This document shows, piece by piece, positions 27,610-37,438 of a DNA stretch of 64,000 nucleotides. Below the pieces are notes generated by a model. The model was not told the DNA's origin. It saw only the letters and a program-made list of their open reading frames with translations, and did no database searches. Source of the stretch: Rhodobacteraceae bacterium NBU2976 (GTDB lineage: Bacteria > Pseudomonadota > Alphaproteobacteria > Rhodobacterales > Rhodobacteraceae); assembly GCA_023630215.1 (NCBI GenBank), contig JALPRQ010000001.1, positions 868,001-932,000 on the forward strand, in the 5' to 3' direction. Both the position numbers and the translations under genes were made by a program. Position 1 is the first letter of the stretch. Each line of letters opens with the position of its first letter.

Positions 27610-28800
27610 ATGACTGACAGACCGATCATCCGGCTTTTGCCAAAAATCAAACCTCAGCGCATTCGTTTCGGGATGCCGTGGGTCTATGCCGACCAGATTG
27701 TGCAGGACCGACGCACCAAGGGGATCGCACCCGGGACGATCGCCGAATTGCAGGACGCCAATCGTGAGCCGCTGGCGTTGGTTGCGGTCAATCCCCAGTC
27801 AAAGATAGTCGCTAGGGTGCTGGATCGGGACATGACGGCGACGATTAACCGCGACTGGCTGGTGGCACGGTTGCGCCACGCGTTGGACTTGCGTGAAACC
27901 CTGTTTGATGCCCCGTTCTATCGCCTGATCCATGCCGAGGCTGACGGCCTGCCCGGCGTGATCATTGACCGATTTGGCGATACCGCTGTGATCCAGCCCA
28001 ATGCCGCTTGGGCGGATATGATGTTTGACGATCTGGTCGGTGCACTGACGGATGTCACCGGGGTTCAGAATATCGTCAAAAATGCCTCGGGCAGGGCGCG
28101 GACGCTGGAAGGTCTGGATCAAGAGAGTGCCGTAGTGACCGGAAAGGTTGAGGGTCTGATCGAAGTGCCGATGAACGGCGCAACCTATATGGCGGACCTG
28201 ATCGGCGGGCAAAAAACCGGTCTGTTTTATGACCAACGCCCGAACCACGCCTTTGCTGCACGCCTGTCGAAAGGGCGCGATGTGCTGGACGTGTTCTCGC
28301 ATGTTGGTGGGTTTTCGCTGGCTTCGCTGGTTGGCGGGGCCACTTCGGCGCTGGCGGTGGATGGGTCCGCCGATGCGCTGGACCTTGCCGTCAAGGGCGC
28401 GGATGCGTCTGGCGTTGCCAAGAAATTCGAAACCCGCAAAGGTGACGCTTTCGACGTGATGACGGCGCTGGCGACGGAGGGTCGGACATTCGGCCACGTC
28501 ATCTGTGATCCACCCGCCTTTGCCCCTGCGAAACCAGCGTTGGAGGCAGGGCTTCGCGCCTATGAACGTGTTGCCCGGATGGGGGCAGCATTGGTGGAAC
28601 CGGGTGGTTATTTGACGCTCTGTTCCTGTTCTCATGCCGCTGATCTGCCCAAGTTCCGCGAGGCGAGCCTGCGCGGGATTGGCAAGGCCGGACGCGCGGC
28701 GCAGATCCTGCACACAGGCGAGGCTGGTCCCGATCATCCGACGCACCCGACCCTGGCGGAATCGAGTTATCTGAAAGCTATCTTCCTACGCTTGTCATGA
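27610..28800 (+). CDS. Class I SAM-dependent rRNA methyltransferase, RlmI-like
   Basis: A 396-residue protein with an N-terminal PUA domain (residues ~5-75: PWVYADQIVQD and GTIAELQDANREPLALVAVNP) and a C-terminal Rossmann methyltransferase. GRDVLDVFSHVGGFSLASLVGG is the SAM-binding motif and VICDPPAFAPAK the DPPxF motif of 5-methylcytosine enzymes such as RlmI (23S C1962). The modified base is inferred from the family. The ATG at 27610 follows AGAGGG. The stop overlaps the next gene (ATGA). Confidence 0.88.
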   Translation: MTDRPIIRLLPKIKPQRIRFGMPWVYADQIVQDRRTKGIAPGTIAELQDANREPLALVAVNPQSKIVARVLDRDMTATINRDWLVARLRHALDLRETLFDAPFYRLIHAEADGLPGVIIDRFGDTAVIQPNAAWADMMFDDLVGALTDVTGVQNIVKNASGRARTLEGLDQESAVVTGKVEGLIEVPMNGATYMADLIGGQKTGLFYDQRPNHAFAARLSKGRDVLDVFSHVGGFSLASLVGGATSALAVDGSADALDLAVKGADASGVAKKFETRKGDAFDVMTALATEGRTFGHVICDPPAFAPAKPALEAGLRAYERVARMGAALVEPGGYLTLCSCSHAADLPKFREASLRGIGKAGRAAQILHTGEAGPDHPTHPTLAESSYLKAIFLRLS

Positions 28801-29330
28801 AGGTCCTGCTGGACGCCAATATATTGTTTCCAACGGTAATGCGCGAGGTGCTGATCGGCGCGGCCAAGGCAGGGGCTTTTAGACCGTTATGGTCCGAGAA
28901 AATTCTGGCCGAATGGCGACATACCGCAGCAAAGTTGGGACCAGAAGCGGGGCTGTTTGCGGATGCGGAAATCCTGACACTGAAATCCCAATGGCCCGCT
29001 GCAATGGTGTCCGTGACCGACGCTGAAATTGCTGCCCTTTCATTACCCGACCCGAACGATCGCCATGTGCTCGCAGCGGCGATCAATGGCGAGGCCGAGG
29101 TGCTGCTGACAAAGAACCTGCGTGATTTTCCGCGCCGAACCTTGGCGCATCACAATATTCTGTTGCGCGAACCCGATAGTTTCCTGCTGGATTTTGCTGA
29201 AGAGATTGATCTGGCCGGAATTGTCGCCGACGTTCAGGCGCGCGCCGTCAGTGCATCAGGTCGGGCACAACCGATACGGGCGCTGTTAAAGCGGGCGCGG
29301 TTGCCAAAGTTGGGAAAGCATCTGGGTTAG
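28797..29330 (+). CDS. PIN-domain protein (RSP_2648-like)
   Basis: A 177-residue PIN-fold protein. MKVLLDANILFPTVMREVL has the first catalytic aspartate (Asp6), SLPDPNDRHVLAAAINGEAEVLLTKNLRDFP carries the remaining acidic residues. PIN proteins are ribonucleases, often toxins, but no antitoxin gene is adjacent: the gene overlaps the methyltransferase stop by 4 bases instead. A solitary PIN of this kind is common in Rhodobacteraceae and may have a housekeeping RNA role. Confidence 0.82.
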   Translation: MKVLLDANILFPTVMREVLIGAAKAGAFRPLWSEKILAEWRHTAAKLGPEAGLFADAEILTLKSQWPAAMVSVTDAEIAALSLPDPNDRHVLAAAINGEAEVLLTKNLRDFPRRTLAHHNILLREPDSFLLDFAEEIDLAGIVADVQARAVSASGRAQPIRALLKRARLPKLGKHLG

Positions 29331-29379
29331 GACATATTGCGTGTTCAATCTGGCGCATCAGCAGTACGATATTAGGGCG

Positions 29380-30075
29380 TCATCCATCAATCCGCCCGGC
29401 TTCCCAACGCGCCTCCAAGGCTTCAATCGCAGCGATCCGTTCTTCGGCCTTCGGGTGGCTCATGAACCAAGCGGGTGGTGCCCCTTTTGCACCGGTCAGA
29501 TAACCCAGCTTCTTAAACAAGTCTTTTTGTGGCTGCACCCCGATGCCTGATTTCGTCAGCAAGGCGGCGGCAAAAGCGTCAGCTTCGTATTCGTCCTGCC
29601 GCGACAGCCGCGCTGAGAGCAACCGCGCCAGCATATTGCCGACCTGAACGCCTAATGCCGGATGCACACGACCAACAAGTCCAATCACGATCAGGCGGAT
29701 CGTATTTGCAAAGGCAAAATCCACCAACCGACGTTTGGAATGCCCCAATGCGACGTGACCAAGTTCGTGGGCGATCACACTCGCCAATTCCTTTGCCGTT
29801 ACAGCACCCGAGCGGTATTTTTCCATGAACCCCCGGGTAATGAATATCCGGCCATCCGGTGCGGCCAGTCCATTCACTGGCGAGATTTCATAAATATTCA
29901 CTTTGATATCCGGCAAATCCAGTTGCGCTGCCATCTGTCTGGTCAGCTTGCCCAGCACCGGATCCTCCAAAGGCTTGGACTTGCCGTTCAACTCTGCCTT
30001 TAACCTCCAGGCAGAGAAGAAGTAGCTGACGGCAATAAAGCCAAGCGCAAACAGAAGGACGGACAGTCGGATCAT
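29380..30075 (-). CDS. M48-family metalloprotease
   Basis: A 231-residue membrane-anchored zinc protease. One N-terminal membrane segment (LSVLLFALGFIAVSYFF) is followed by the HELGH zinc motif in VIAHELGHVALGHSK and a downstream EYEADAFAAALL with the third ligand. It is shorter than HtpX (about 290). Likely a membrane or envelope protein quality-control enzyme. A 36-base gap separates it from the small gene upstream, same strand. Confidence 0.88.
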   Translation of the reverse strand: MIRLSVLLFALGFIAVSYFFSAWRLKAELNGKSKPLEDPVLGKLTRQMAAQLDLPDIKVNIYEISPVNGLAAPDGRIFITRGFMEKYRSGAVTAKELASVIAHELGHVALGHSKRRLVDFAFANTIRLIVIGLVGRVHPALGVQVGNMLARLLSARLSRQDEYEADAFAAALLTKSGIGVQPQKDLFKKLGYLTGAKGAPPAWFMSHPKAEERIAAIEALEARWEAGRIDG

Positions 30076-30111
30076 GGGATCAATATGGGGGCAGACGTGA
30101 CGCGCGGCAAC

Positions 30112-30339
30112 TCACATCCTGTTGCGCGGATGGGATTTCGCTTCACGCTCGTTTCCACGTTTGTAATTGCCCGTGATCCGCGCCATTTCCTGTTGCTGAT
30201 CTGCAAAATCCAGCTCTGCCATATCTTCGAGGAAATATTGCGCGGCGTCATGGCGCAAGACGCTGGCGCGGCGGCCATTATGTGTGATCAGCACATCACC
30301 GTTTTTTTGCCGCCGAAAGGTGAATCCCAGATCAGCCAT
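30112..30339 (-). CDS. Conserved-looking small protein (75 aa)
   Basis: A 75-residue frame overlapping the DedA stop by 8 bases and followed by the M48 gene on the same strand. FTFRRQKNGDVLITHNGRRASVLRHDAA looks like a small beta-sheet, followed by an acidic helix and a basic tail. No known domain recognised. Its context in a minus-strand operon and the overlap make it likely real. Confidence 0.65.
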   Translation of the reverse strand: MADLGFTFRRQKNGDVLITHNGRRASVLRHDAAQYFLEDMAELDFADQQQEMARITGNYKRGNEREAKSHPRNRM

Positions 30340-30925
30340 GATGTCGGTGGGCCTTCAACAAACGTGCCCCCAGAATTGTGGCGATCACCAGTCCCGCCAA
30401 CATCCATCCGATATCAGACAGGATGTCAGCAATTTCCATCAGGTTCCCGGCAAGGAAATACCCCATTCCAACATAAAGGCAGACCCACGTTGCCTCTCCC
30501 AGCAGGTCAAACAGGGAAAACCGCCACCAACGCATATCGCTCATCCCCGCAAGCAGATTGATCACAGGTCCCAAAGGTGCCACCAGCCAGCGGGAAAAAT
30601 AAACGCCAACGCCCCCCCATTTGCGCAGCAGGGTTTTGGCGCCCAACACTTGCTTTTCCCGTTTGGGTTTGGCGGAGAGACGTGCCTCGACCGGATCGCC
30701 GACGATTTTGCCGATCCAATACCCAATCTGATCGCCTGCCAATGCGCCGAACAATCCAAATGTCAAAACCTGCGACAACACCATCTCGCCTTCGGCAGAT
30801 AACGCCCCGCCAATCAACAGCGCAACAGAGCCTGGTATAGGAAGTCCAACGCAGCTTAGCATCACGATCAGCGTGAAAAGTGGCATCCCATACGTGGGTA
30901 GAAGGGCAAGAACCGCTTCAGTCAT
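30332..30925 (-). CDS. DedA-family membrane protein
   Basis: A 197-residue integral membrane protein. SCVGLPIPGSVALLIGGALSAEG and GDQIGYWIGKIVGDPVEARL, then FFSRWLVAPLGPVINLLAG are the DedA/SNARE-associated (VTT) core with the conserved arginine. The family flips or scrambles lipids and contributes to membrane potential homeostasis. Overlaps both neighbours on the same strand by 8 bases. Confidence 0.88.
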   Translation of the reverse strand: MTEAVLALLPTYGMPLFTLIVMLSCVGLPIPGSVALLIGGALSAEGEMVLSQVLTFGLFGALAGDQIGYWIGKIVGDPVEARLSAKPKREKQVLGAKTLLRKWGGVGVYFSRWLVAPLGPVINLLAGMSDMRWWRFSLFDLLGEATWVCLYVGMGYFLAGNLMEIADILSDIGWMLAGLVIATILGARLLKAHRHHG

Positions 30926-31259
30926 TCGAACTTTTCTGCGCGTCGATAATCAGCAGGATATTGTCTCGCAGCAGCTCAAAACTGATCCCGGCATCTTTCG
31001 CAAGATCGCCGACGGGCTTTTGTGAGGCCTGATCGCGGGTCAGGTCAAGCGCTTCGCCCAGATCGCGAGGACTGATCCGGTAGGAATGCGCAATATAACC
31101 GATGGTCATCCAAGGTTCGATTTCGGCGTTACGATGCTGCGACCAATAAAGGATTCCACCGATTGTCTTGATGGCAAACCCGATGGTCAGCAAGGCAGCC
31201 AAAAGAAATCCGATCGCGACAAGGCGATGCGTTTTCCATATGGCGACCAGACGATTCAT
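30918..31259 (-). CDS. Small membrane protein with helical C-terminal domain (113 aa)
   Basis: The start MNRLVAIWKTH is at 31259; the longer frame would add 22 residues lying in the upstream gene. One membrane segment (residues ~14-36) precedes a soluble part with AEIEPWMTIGYIAHSYRISPRDLGEALDL, which looks like a helix-turn-helix-like or SAM-like small domain. No family was recognised. Overlaps both neighbours. Confidence 0.68.
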   Translation of the reverse strand: MNRLVAIWKTHRLVAIGFLLAALLTIGFAIKTIGGILYWSQHRNAEIEPWMTIGYIAHSYRISPRDLGEALDLTRDQASQKPVGDLAKDAGISFELLRDNILLIIDAQKSSND

Positions 31260-31507
31260 GTCGCGACGAAAATGGTCCAGACAAAGCCGACCACCATCAG
31301 GATCAGACCATGAACCGCAGCCCATTGAAATTTATCCGCCAAATTCCCCCCTTTGCGCGTGGCACGTAGCCATCCCAGCAAAGCGCCGAAAATGATGAAC
31401 AAAGTTACAATCCGATAGAGACCAGTCGAAAAAACGGCAACGAAGATCAGACCGAGCAAAATGATCCACGGCAAGATTTGCAAGATGCGGTGTTGCGCAT
31501 TGTCCAT
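31256..31507 (-). CDS. Small membrane protein (83 aa)
   Basis: Three hydrophobic segments (ILPWIILLGLIFVAVF, IVTLFIIFGALLGWL and VHGLILMVVGFVWTIFV). ATG 31507 with AGGAG upstream is chosen over TTG 31510. It overlaps the downstream 113-residue membrane protein by 4 bases and lies 11 bases after the acetyltransferase. Function unknown. Confidence 0.7.
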   Translation of the reverse strand: MDNAQHRILQILPWIILLGLIFVAVFSTGLYRIVTLFIIFGALLGWLRATRKGGNLADKFQWAAVHGLILMVVGFVWTIFVAT

Positions 31508-31518
31508 CAAAAGGGCTC

Positions 31519-31959
31519 CTATCGGGTATATTTGATGAAGGATGTAACCTGCCCGATACGGTCATACAAGCGCCGCGCTTTCACATTGCTGTCGTTGGTC
31601 ATCCAGTAAACCGATGGAGCACCATTCTGGTCCGCTTGGGCATAGACCGCTTCAATAAGCGCACGTCCCGCACCATCGCCCCGACAATCGGGACTGACAA
31701 ACAGGTCTTGAAGATAGCAGACATTTTCAATGCGCCAGCCGTGACGATGAAACAGGAAATGTGCCAAGCCGACCAGCCGAGCGCCTTTAACCGCGACCAG
31801 TGCGTTGAAGTCATGAGGCGAGTCGCCGAGCATGCGTTCAAAGCTGGAGTCATAGACGGATTCCGGCAGTTCAGTTTCGTAAAATTCCAGATATTGTCGC
31901 CAAAGCGCGCCCCATTCCGTACGATCGTGACGTTGCAGCGGGCGTATCTGGATATTCAT
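31519..31959 (-). CDS. GNAT-family N-acetyltransferase
   Basis: A 146-residue acetyltransferase. The coenzyme A pyrophosphate loop is in LFVSPDCRGDGAGRALIEAVYAQA, and VYWMTNDSNVKARRLYDRIGQV is the conserved final part. The substrate is unknown. It heads a minus-strand operon running to the M48 gene. Confidence 0.88.
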   Translation of the reverse strand: MNIQIRPLQRHDRTEWGALWRQYLEFYETELPESVYDSSFERMLGDSPHDFNALVAVKGARLVGLAHFLFHRHGWRIENVCYLQDLFVSPDCRGDGAGRALIEAVYAQADQNGAPSVYWMTNDSNVKARRLYDRIGQVTSFIKYTR

Positions 31960-32183
31960 TTATATGCCTTTCGCGCGGAAATTTCTGGATTTTTCAACAT
32001 TCTGGCGAATATTGCGCCTTACCTGACTGTAACGCTCGGTAAAATTTCCGGAAAGGGTGATTTCGCATCGTGACATTCCTTTGGTTTTTGTATATCCCGC
32101 CCGTCATATCACGAGCAGGGATCGAGGGCAGGCGTGTGATTTAAGCCTGTGAGAAGGTCCAATACTGTAAGGGAAATACATTG

Positions 32184-32606
32184 ATGAAGGCGGAAAATAT
32201 TCTGGATACGGAATATACACCGAGCGATGATGAACCGTTCATGAACGATCGTCAGCTCGAATATTTCAAACAGAAACTCCTGAAATGGAAAGCGGAAATC
32301 CTCGAGGAAAGCCGCGGCACGATTGAGCATATGCAAGAAGGTGCACGCAATATCCCCGACATCGCTGACCGCGCGTCCGAGGAAACCGACCGGGCACTGG
32401 AACTGCGGACCCGAGATCGCGAGCGCAAAGTCGTGTCGAAGATCGACGCAGCGCTGCGCCGGATCGAGGATGGCTCCTATGGCTATTGCGAAGAAACCGG
32501 GGAGCCGATCTCGCTGAAACGATTGGATGCGCGCCCAATTGCCACCTACAGCCTAGAGGCGCAGGAACGGCACGAGCGCAAGGAAAAAGTCCATCGCGAC
32601 GATTGA
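32184..32606 (+). CDS. dksA: RNA polymerase-binding transcription factor DksA (cysteine-poor type)
   Basis: Binds the RNA polymerase secondary channel and cooperates with ppGpp. DEPFMNDRQLEYFKQKLLKWKAEIL starts the coiled coil, NIPDIADRASEETDRALELRTRDR is the tip with its acidic residues, and YGYCEETGEPISLKRLDARPIAT is the zinc-finger region. Only one of the four zinc cysteines remains, a form reported in alphaproteobacteria. ATG 32184 follows AAGGGAA; a TTG directly upstream would add one residue. The terminator follows at once. Length 140. Confidence 0.95.
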   Translation: MKAENILDTEYTPSDDEPFMNDRQLEYFKQKLLKWKAEILEESRGTIEHMQEGARNIPDIADRASEETDRALELRTRDRERKVVSKIDAALRRIEDGSYGYCEETGEPISLKRLDARPIATYSLEAQERHERKEKVHRDD

Positions 32607-32632
32607 TGGCCGTATAATTAGAAATACTGAAA

Positions 32633-32655
32633 GGGGCCTGCGCGGCCCCTTTTTT
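32633..32655 (+). terminator. Rho-independent terminator after dksA
   Basis: Six-base GC stem GGGGCC and GGCCCC with a 5-base loop, extended by A-T pairs, followed by six T. It lies 27 bases after the dksA stop. Confidence 0.9.
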
Positions 32656-32691
32656 CTGGCTGGTTGATGGGCGACCGTGTATGGCAAACAC

Positions 32692-33813
32692 ATGATCAAA
32701 GGCATGAACATTTCGGTCATTGGCGGGGGTATTGCTGGTATGGCCGCCGCGCTTGCCTGTGCGCAGCGGGGTGCAAGGGTCACGCTGTTTGAACAGGCTG
32801 ACGCGCTGGCCGAGGTTGGGGCGGGTTTGCAGATCAGTCCGAATGCGGTGGCCGTGCTGTCGGCGCTGGGCCTTCGCGAGTCAGCAGCGGACAAAGCCTC
32901 CGCCCCTGACAGCATCGAACTACGTGATCTTCGGTCCGCCCGCCGTATCTGGAACATCCCGATGGGTGAAACCGCGGTCAGCCGGTGGGGGCACCCATAT
33001 TGGCAGTTCCACCGTGCCGATTTGTTGGCCGTGCTGGAACACGGCGCACGGGCGGCGGGTGTGGATATTCGGCTGGGGCAGGCCGTGACCGATCCCGGCG
33101 GCGATATTGTGATCGCCGCAGATGGTGTGCGATCCCCCACGCGTCAACGGCTGTTCGGCGGGCAAGTGCGGTTTGCCAACCAAGTGGCGTGGCGCGGGAT
33201 CGTTAAGCTGGACGAGCCTGCACATTTCCCGACGCAAATCTGGATGGGCCCGGGGCGGCATCTGGTGACATACCCGCTGCGCGGCGGCACGCAGGTGAAT
33301 TTTGTTGCTGTTGAGGAACGAGAAACATGGACGGAAGAGGGTTGGAATATCCCCGCCGATCCCGATGATCTGCGCGCCGCTTTCGCCCATGCTGCGCAAC
33401 CCATCCGCGAACTGCTGGACATGGTCACGGACACCTTCCTATGGGGTCTGTTCGCACATCCGCCGCTCGATCATTGGGTTAGCGGCAATACGGTCCTTAT
33501 CGGCGACGCCGCGCATCCGATGACGCCGTTCATGGCGCAAGGTGCCGGGATGGGGCTGGAGGATGCGTGGGTTTTGGCGGACTGTTTAGCGGCGGAGGGG
33601 ATCGCGGGCCTTGCAACGTTTGAGGCAAAGCGTAAAGCCCGCGCCACCCGCGTCCAGCAAACGGCCCAGCGGAACGCCGCGATTTACCATATGGCTGGCG
33701 TGCCGCGACCGTTCTTGCATCTCGGTATGTTTGGCAGCGCAAAACTGGTCCCGAACTTGCCGCTCCGCATGTTCGACTGGATATATGGCGAAGACGTCAC
33801 GACAAAACGTTGA
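32692..33813 (+). CDS. FAD-dependent monooxygenase, salicylate hydroxylase-like
   Basis: A flavoprotein aromatic hydroxylase. ISVIGGGIAGMAAALACAQRGARVTLFEQ is the FAD-binding fold, VIAADGVRSPTRQRLFG carries the DG motif, and TVLIGDAAHPMTPFMAQGAGMGLEDAW the GD motif that binds the FAD ribityl. The aromatic substrate is unknown. Starts at 32692 (ATG) and 32704 (ATG) are both possible; neither has a good ribosome-binding site. From 32692 the length is 373 residues. Confidence 0.85.
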   Translation: MIKGMNISVIGGGIAGMAAALACAQRGARVTLFEQADALAEVGAGLQISPNAVAVLSALGLRESAADKASAPDSIELRDLRSARRIWNIPMGETAVSRWGHPYWQFHRADLLAVLEHGARAAGVDIRLGQAVTDPGGDIVIAADGVRSPTRQRLFGGQVRFANQVAWRGIVKLDEPAHFPTQIWMGPGRHLVTYPLRGGTQVNFVAVEERETWTEEGWNIPADPDDLRAAFAHAAQPIRELLDMVTDTFLWGLFAHPPLDHWVSGNTVLIGDAAHPMTPFMAQGAGMGLEDAWVLADCLAAEGIAGLATFEAKRKARATRVQQTAQRNAAIYHMAGVPRPFLHLGMFGSAKLVPNLPLRMFDWIYGEDVTTKR

Positions 33814-33836
33814 CAATTTGTCGATAAAATGTTGAT
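33800..33836. repeat. Imperfect 15-base tandem repeat, period 22
   Basis: CGACAAAACGTTGAC (33800-33814) recurs as CGATAAAATGTTGAT (33822-33836), differing only by C/T changes at three positions. The period of 22 bases is two helical turns. The region also holds the dyad GACAA-T-TTGTC (33812-33822). It lies at the monooxygenase stop and 28 bases before the oxoprolinase ATG, so it may be an operator. Confidence 0.5.
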
Positions 33837-33863
33837 GTCCTCCGCACTGACTCGGAGGAACTT

Positions 33864-36800
33864 ATGACCAAGTGGGATTTCTGGATTGATCGCGGCGGCA
33901 CGTTCACCGACATCGTGGCACGTGATCCGGAGGGGCTAATCCGCACCCATAAGCTCCTTTCCGAAAATCCCGAGGCCTATCGCGATGCGGCCATTCAGGG
34001 CATTCGCGACCTGATGGGCTGTGGCGATGGTCCGATCCCATCCGATCAGATCGAGGCCGTGAAAATGGGCACGACGGTGGCGACCAATGCGCTGCTGGAG
34101 CGAAAAGGTGATCCGACATTGTTGGTCACGACCAAAGGTTTCCGCGATGCGCTGGCGATTGGTTATCAGGCCCGGCCCGAGATTTTCGCGAAGGAAATCA
34201 TCAAGCCGGAACTGCTCTACTCCGACGTGATCGAAGTGGCGGAGCGTGTTCGCGCCGATGGCGCTGTCGAGGCTGTGCCGGACCCTGTCGCGGTGCGCCG
34301 CGACTTGCAGGCCGCCTTTGACAATGGCCTTCGCGCCGTCGCCATCGTCTTCATGCACGCTTATGCCTACTCCGATCACGAGGCGCTGGTCGCCGAGATC
34401 GCCCGAGAGATCGGCTTTACGCAGGTGTCCGTCAGCCACGAAGTCTCGCCGCTGATGAAGCTCGTTGGGCGGGGGGACACGACGGTGGTTGACGCCTACC
34501 TCTCGCCGATCCTGTCGCGCTATGTCGCGCAGGTCGCCGAGGAACTCGGCGATGTGCGCCTGATGTTCATGATGTCCTCGGGCGGGTTGACGGCGGCTGA
34601 TCGGTTTCAAGGAAAAGACGCCATCCTGTCCGGACCGGCCGGGGGCGTTGTTGGCGCGGTGCAATCATCCGCCATGGCGGGGTTTGACAAGATTATCGGG
34701 TTTGACATGGGGGGCACGTCGACCGACGTGTGCCATTATGACGGCTCCGGGTACGAGCGCGCGTTCGAAACGGAGGTTGCAGGCGTGCGGATGCGTGCAC
34801 CGATGATGCGCATACATACGGTTGCGGCGGGCGGCGGGTCGGTGCTGGATTTTGACGGTCAACGGTTCCGCGTTGGACCGGACAGCGCAGGCGCGAACCC
34901 CGGACCGACCTGTTACCGGCGTGGTGGACCACTGGCGGTGACAGATGCGAACGTGATGTTGGGGAAGCTGCGCCCCGAGAATTTCCCGCGCATTTTCGGT
35001 CCCGATCAGGATCAACCGCTGGACGTGGACGCGGTAAAAGCCGCGTTTGCAGCACTTGCCGACAAGATCGGCGATGGCCGCACGCCCGAACAGGTGGCCG
35101 AGGGGTTTCTGTCCATCGCCGTTGAAAATATGGCAAACGCGATCAAGAAAATCTCCGTCCAGCGGGGCTATGACGTGTCAGATTATGCGCTGACGTGTTT
35201 TGGCGGGGCGGGTGGGCAGCACGCCTGTTTGGTGGCCGACGCATTGGGCATGAAAACCGTTATCGTGCATCCGCACTCCGGCATTTTATCAGCCTATGGT
35301 ATGGGGTTGGCGGATATTCGGGCGAACCGCCAGCAGGCTGCCGTTGTGCCTTTGTCACCCGACGATATGGCGGTGATCGAAACATTGCGGGACACGCTTG
35401 CAGAACAGGTGCGGGCCGATGTTGCGTATCAAGGTGTTCCCAAGGCCGAAATTACCCTATACCCCCGTGTTCACTTGCGGTTCGATGGCACCGACAGCAC
35501 GATCCCGGTCGATTTCGCCAGTCTTTCGCAAATGCGGGCAGCATTTATCGCGGCGCACAAACAGCAATTCGGGTTCGCGTTCGAGGATAAGCCAATCATC
35601 GTTGAAGCGGTAGAGGTTGAGGCCGTCGGAGGTGGCGCGACCATTGACGAACGTGAAACGCCAGCGACCGCCCACACCCGCACCCCGGACGCCACCGCGC
35701 CGTTGTTCTTGGGCAGCGAATGGCGCGAGGCAGAGATTCACAATGACCGCGACGCGCTCAAGCCCGGTCTGAAAATCACCGGCCCCGCGCTGATCGTCGA
35801 GCCGCATCAGACCATCGCGGTCGAATATGGTTGGGTGGCCGAGGTGAACAGCCGTAACCACATCATTCTGCGCCGGACCGAGGCTTTGGAGCGCCAACAC
35901 GCGATTGGCACCGAAGCCGACCCCGTTATGCTGGAGGTTTTCAACAACCTGTTCATGTCCATCGCCGAGCAGATGGGCGTAACGCTACAAAACACAGCTT
36001 ATTCGGTGAATATCAAGGAACGGTTGGACTTCTCCTGCGCCGTGTTCGACGCGACCGGTGCGCTGGTCGCGAACGCGCCGCATATGCCTGTGCATCTGGG
36101 GTCGATGGATCGCTCGGTCGAGGCGATTATACGCCAGAACGCGGGCAAGATGCGGCCCGGCGATGTGTTCGCCCTGAACGCACCTTATAATGGCGGCACG
36201 CACTTGCCGGATATTACGGTCGTCACGCCGGTGTTCGAGGGCGACGAGATCATCTTCTACGTCGCCTCTCGCGGGCATCACGCTGATGTGGGCGGGACCG
36301 CGCCCGGATCAATGACGCCGCTCGCGACGACGGTTGATGAAGAGGGCGTTCTGTTCGACAATTTCCATTTGGTGGATCAAGGGACGTTTCGCGAAGAGGC
36401 GCTGCGCCTCCTGCTGACTAACCACGCCTATCCCTGCCGCAACCCGGCCCAGAATATCGCCGACCTGAAAGCCCAGATCGCCGCCAACGAAAAGGGGATA
36501 CAGGAGCTGCGCAAAATGGTGACGCAGTTCGGTTTGCCGGTCGTACAGGCCTATATGGGCCATGTGCAGGACAATGCCGAAGAAAATGTCCGCCGAGTCA
36601 TCGACGTGTTGCATGACAGTGAGTGGGTAACGGAAACGGATCAAGGCGCGACGATCAAGGTGCGGATCAGTGTCGACAAGGCGACACGTTCGGCGACCGT
36701 AGATTTCACGGGAACCTCACTGCAGCAACCAACCAATTTCAACGCGCCGGAACCCGTCGCGCGGGCGGCGGTGCTTTACGCATTCCGACTTATGGTCGAC

Positions 36801-37433
36801 GGCAATATCCCGATGAATGCCGGATGCCTGCGTCCGTTGAATATCGTGATCCCCGAAGGTTCGCTGCTGCGCCCCAGCTATCCGGCGGCCGTGGTGGCCG
36901 GGAATGTCGAAACCTCGCAACATGTCACCAATACGCTGATGGCGGCGCTCGGCGCGATGGCAAATTCGCAGGGGACGATGAACAATCTGACCTTCGGCAA
37001 TGATGAATATCAGTATTATGAAACGATCTGCTCTGGCTCTCCTGCGGGTCCTGGGTTTAACGGGACAGATGCGGTGCAGGTCCATATGACCAACTCCCGC
37101 CTGACGGATCCCGAAATTCTGGAATACCGCTACCCGGTTTTGCTGGAGGATTTCCACATCCGGCACCACTCTGGCGGACAGGGGAAATGGCACGCCGGTG
37201 ATGGAACAGAACGCACGATCCGGTTTCTGGAGGAAATGGATTGCGCGATCCTCTCGTCGTCCCGACTTCACGCGCCAAAAGGGTTGGCGGGTGGTGGCGA
37301 CGGAAGAGTTGGCCGAACCGAAGTGCGTCGGAATGATGGCACAATAGAACAGTTACAGGGATGCGATCAAACTCGGTTGCAGCCGGGCGAAGCCGTCACG
37401 GTTATCACGCCAACCGCCGGAGGATATGGATGA
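33864..37433 (+). CDS. 5-oxoprolinase/hydantoinase, fused A and B parts
   Basis: A 1189-residue ATP-dependent amidohydrolase with the two halves fused, as in eukaryotic 5-oxoprolinase. The HyuA half (to about residue 690) starts with [19 protein letters not shown] and contains [11 protein letters not shown] and a phosphate-binding [10 protein letters not shown]. The HyuB half starts around [15 protein letters not shown] and contains [21 protein letters not shown] and [13 protein letters not shown]. The substrate may be 5-oxoproline or a hydantoin; no dedicated transporter lies next to it. The start is preceded by GGAGG. Confidence 0.92.
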   Translation: MTKWDFWIDRGGTFTDIVARDPEGLIRTHKLLSENPEAYRDAAIQGIRDLMGCGDGPIPSDQIEAVKMGTTVATNALLERKGDPTLLVTTKGFRDALAIGYQARPEIFAKEIIKPELLYSDVIEVAERVRADGAVEAVPDPVAVRRDLQAAFDNGLRAVAIVFMHAYAYSDHEALVAEIAREIGFTQVSVSHEVSPLMKLVGRGDTTVVDAYLSPILSRYVAQVAEELGDVRLMFMMSSGGLTAADRFQGKDAILSGPAGGVVGAVQSSAMAGFDKIIGFDMGGTSTDVCHYDGSGYERAFETEVAGVRMRAPMMRIHTVAAGGGSVLDFDGQRFRVGPDSAGANPGPTCYRRGGPLAVTDANVMLGKLRPENFPRIFGPDQDQPLDVDAVKAAFAALADKIGDGRTPEQVAEGFLSIAVENMANAIKKISVQRGYDVSDYALTCFGGAGGQHACLVADALGMKTVIVHPHSGILSAYGMGLADIRANRQQAAVVPLSPDDMAVIETLRDTLAEQVRADVAYQGVPKAEITLYPRVHLRFDGTDSTIPVDFASLSQMRAAFIAAHKQQFGFAFEDKPIIVEAVEVEAVGGGATIDERETPATAHTRTPDATAPLFLGSEWREAEIHNDRDALKPGLKITGPALIVEPHQTIAVEYGWVAEVNSRNHIILRRTEALERQHAIGTEADPVMLEVFNNLFMSIAEQMGVTLQNTAYSVNIKERLDFSCAVFDATGALVANAPHMPVHLGSMDRSVEAIIRQNAGKMRPGDVFALNAPYNGGTHLPDITVVTPVFEGDEIIFYVASRGHHADVGGTAPGSMTPLATTVDEEGVLFDNFHLVDQGTFREEALRLLLTNHAYPCRNPAQNIADLKAQIAANEKGIQELRKMVTQFGLPVVQAYMGHVQDNAEENVRRVIDVLHDSEWVTETDQGATIKVRISVDKATRSATVDFTGTSLQQPTNFNAPEPVARAAVLYAFRLMVDGNIPMNAGCLRPLNIVIPEGSLLRPSYPAAVVAGNVETSQHVTNTLMAALGAMANSQGTMNNLTFGNDEYQYYETICSGSPAGPGFNGTDAVQVHMTNSRLTDPEILEYRYPVLLEDFHIRHHSGGQGKWHAGDGTERTIRFLEEMDCAILSSSRLHAPKGLAGGGDGRVGRTEVRRNDGTIEQLQGCDQTRLQPGEAVTVITPTAGGYG

Positions 37434-37438
37434 CGATA

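Noticed and set aside
28797-29330. PIN protein as a toxin of a toxin-antitoxin pair
   Set aside because: No small antitoxin-like gene precedes or follows it; the upstream neighbour is a large methyltransferase with a 4-base overlap, and this PIN type is common as a single gene in the group.
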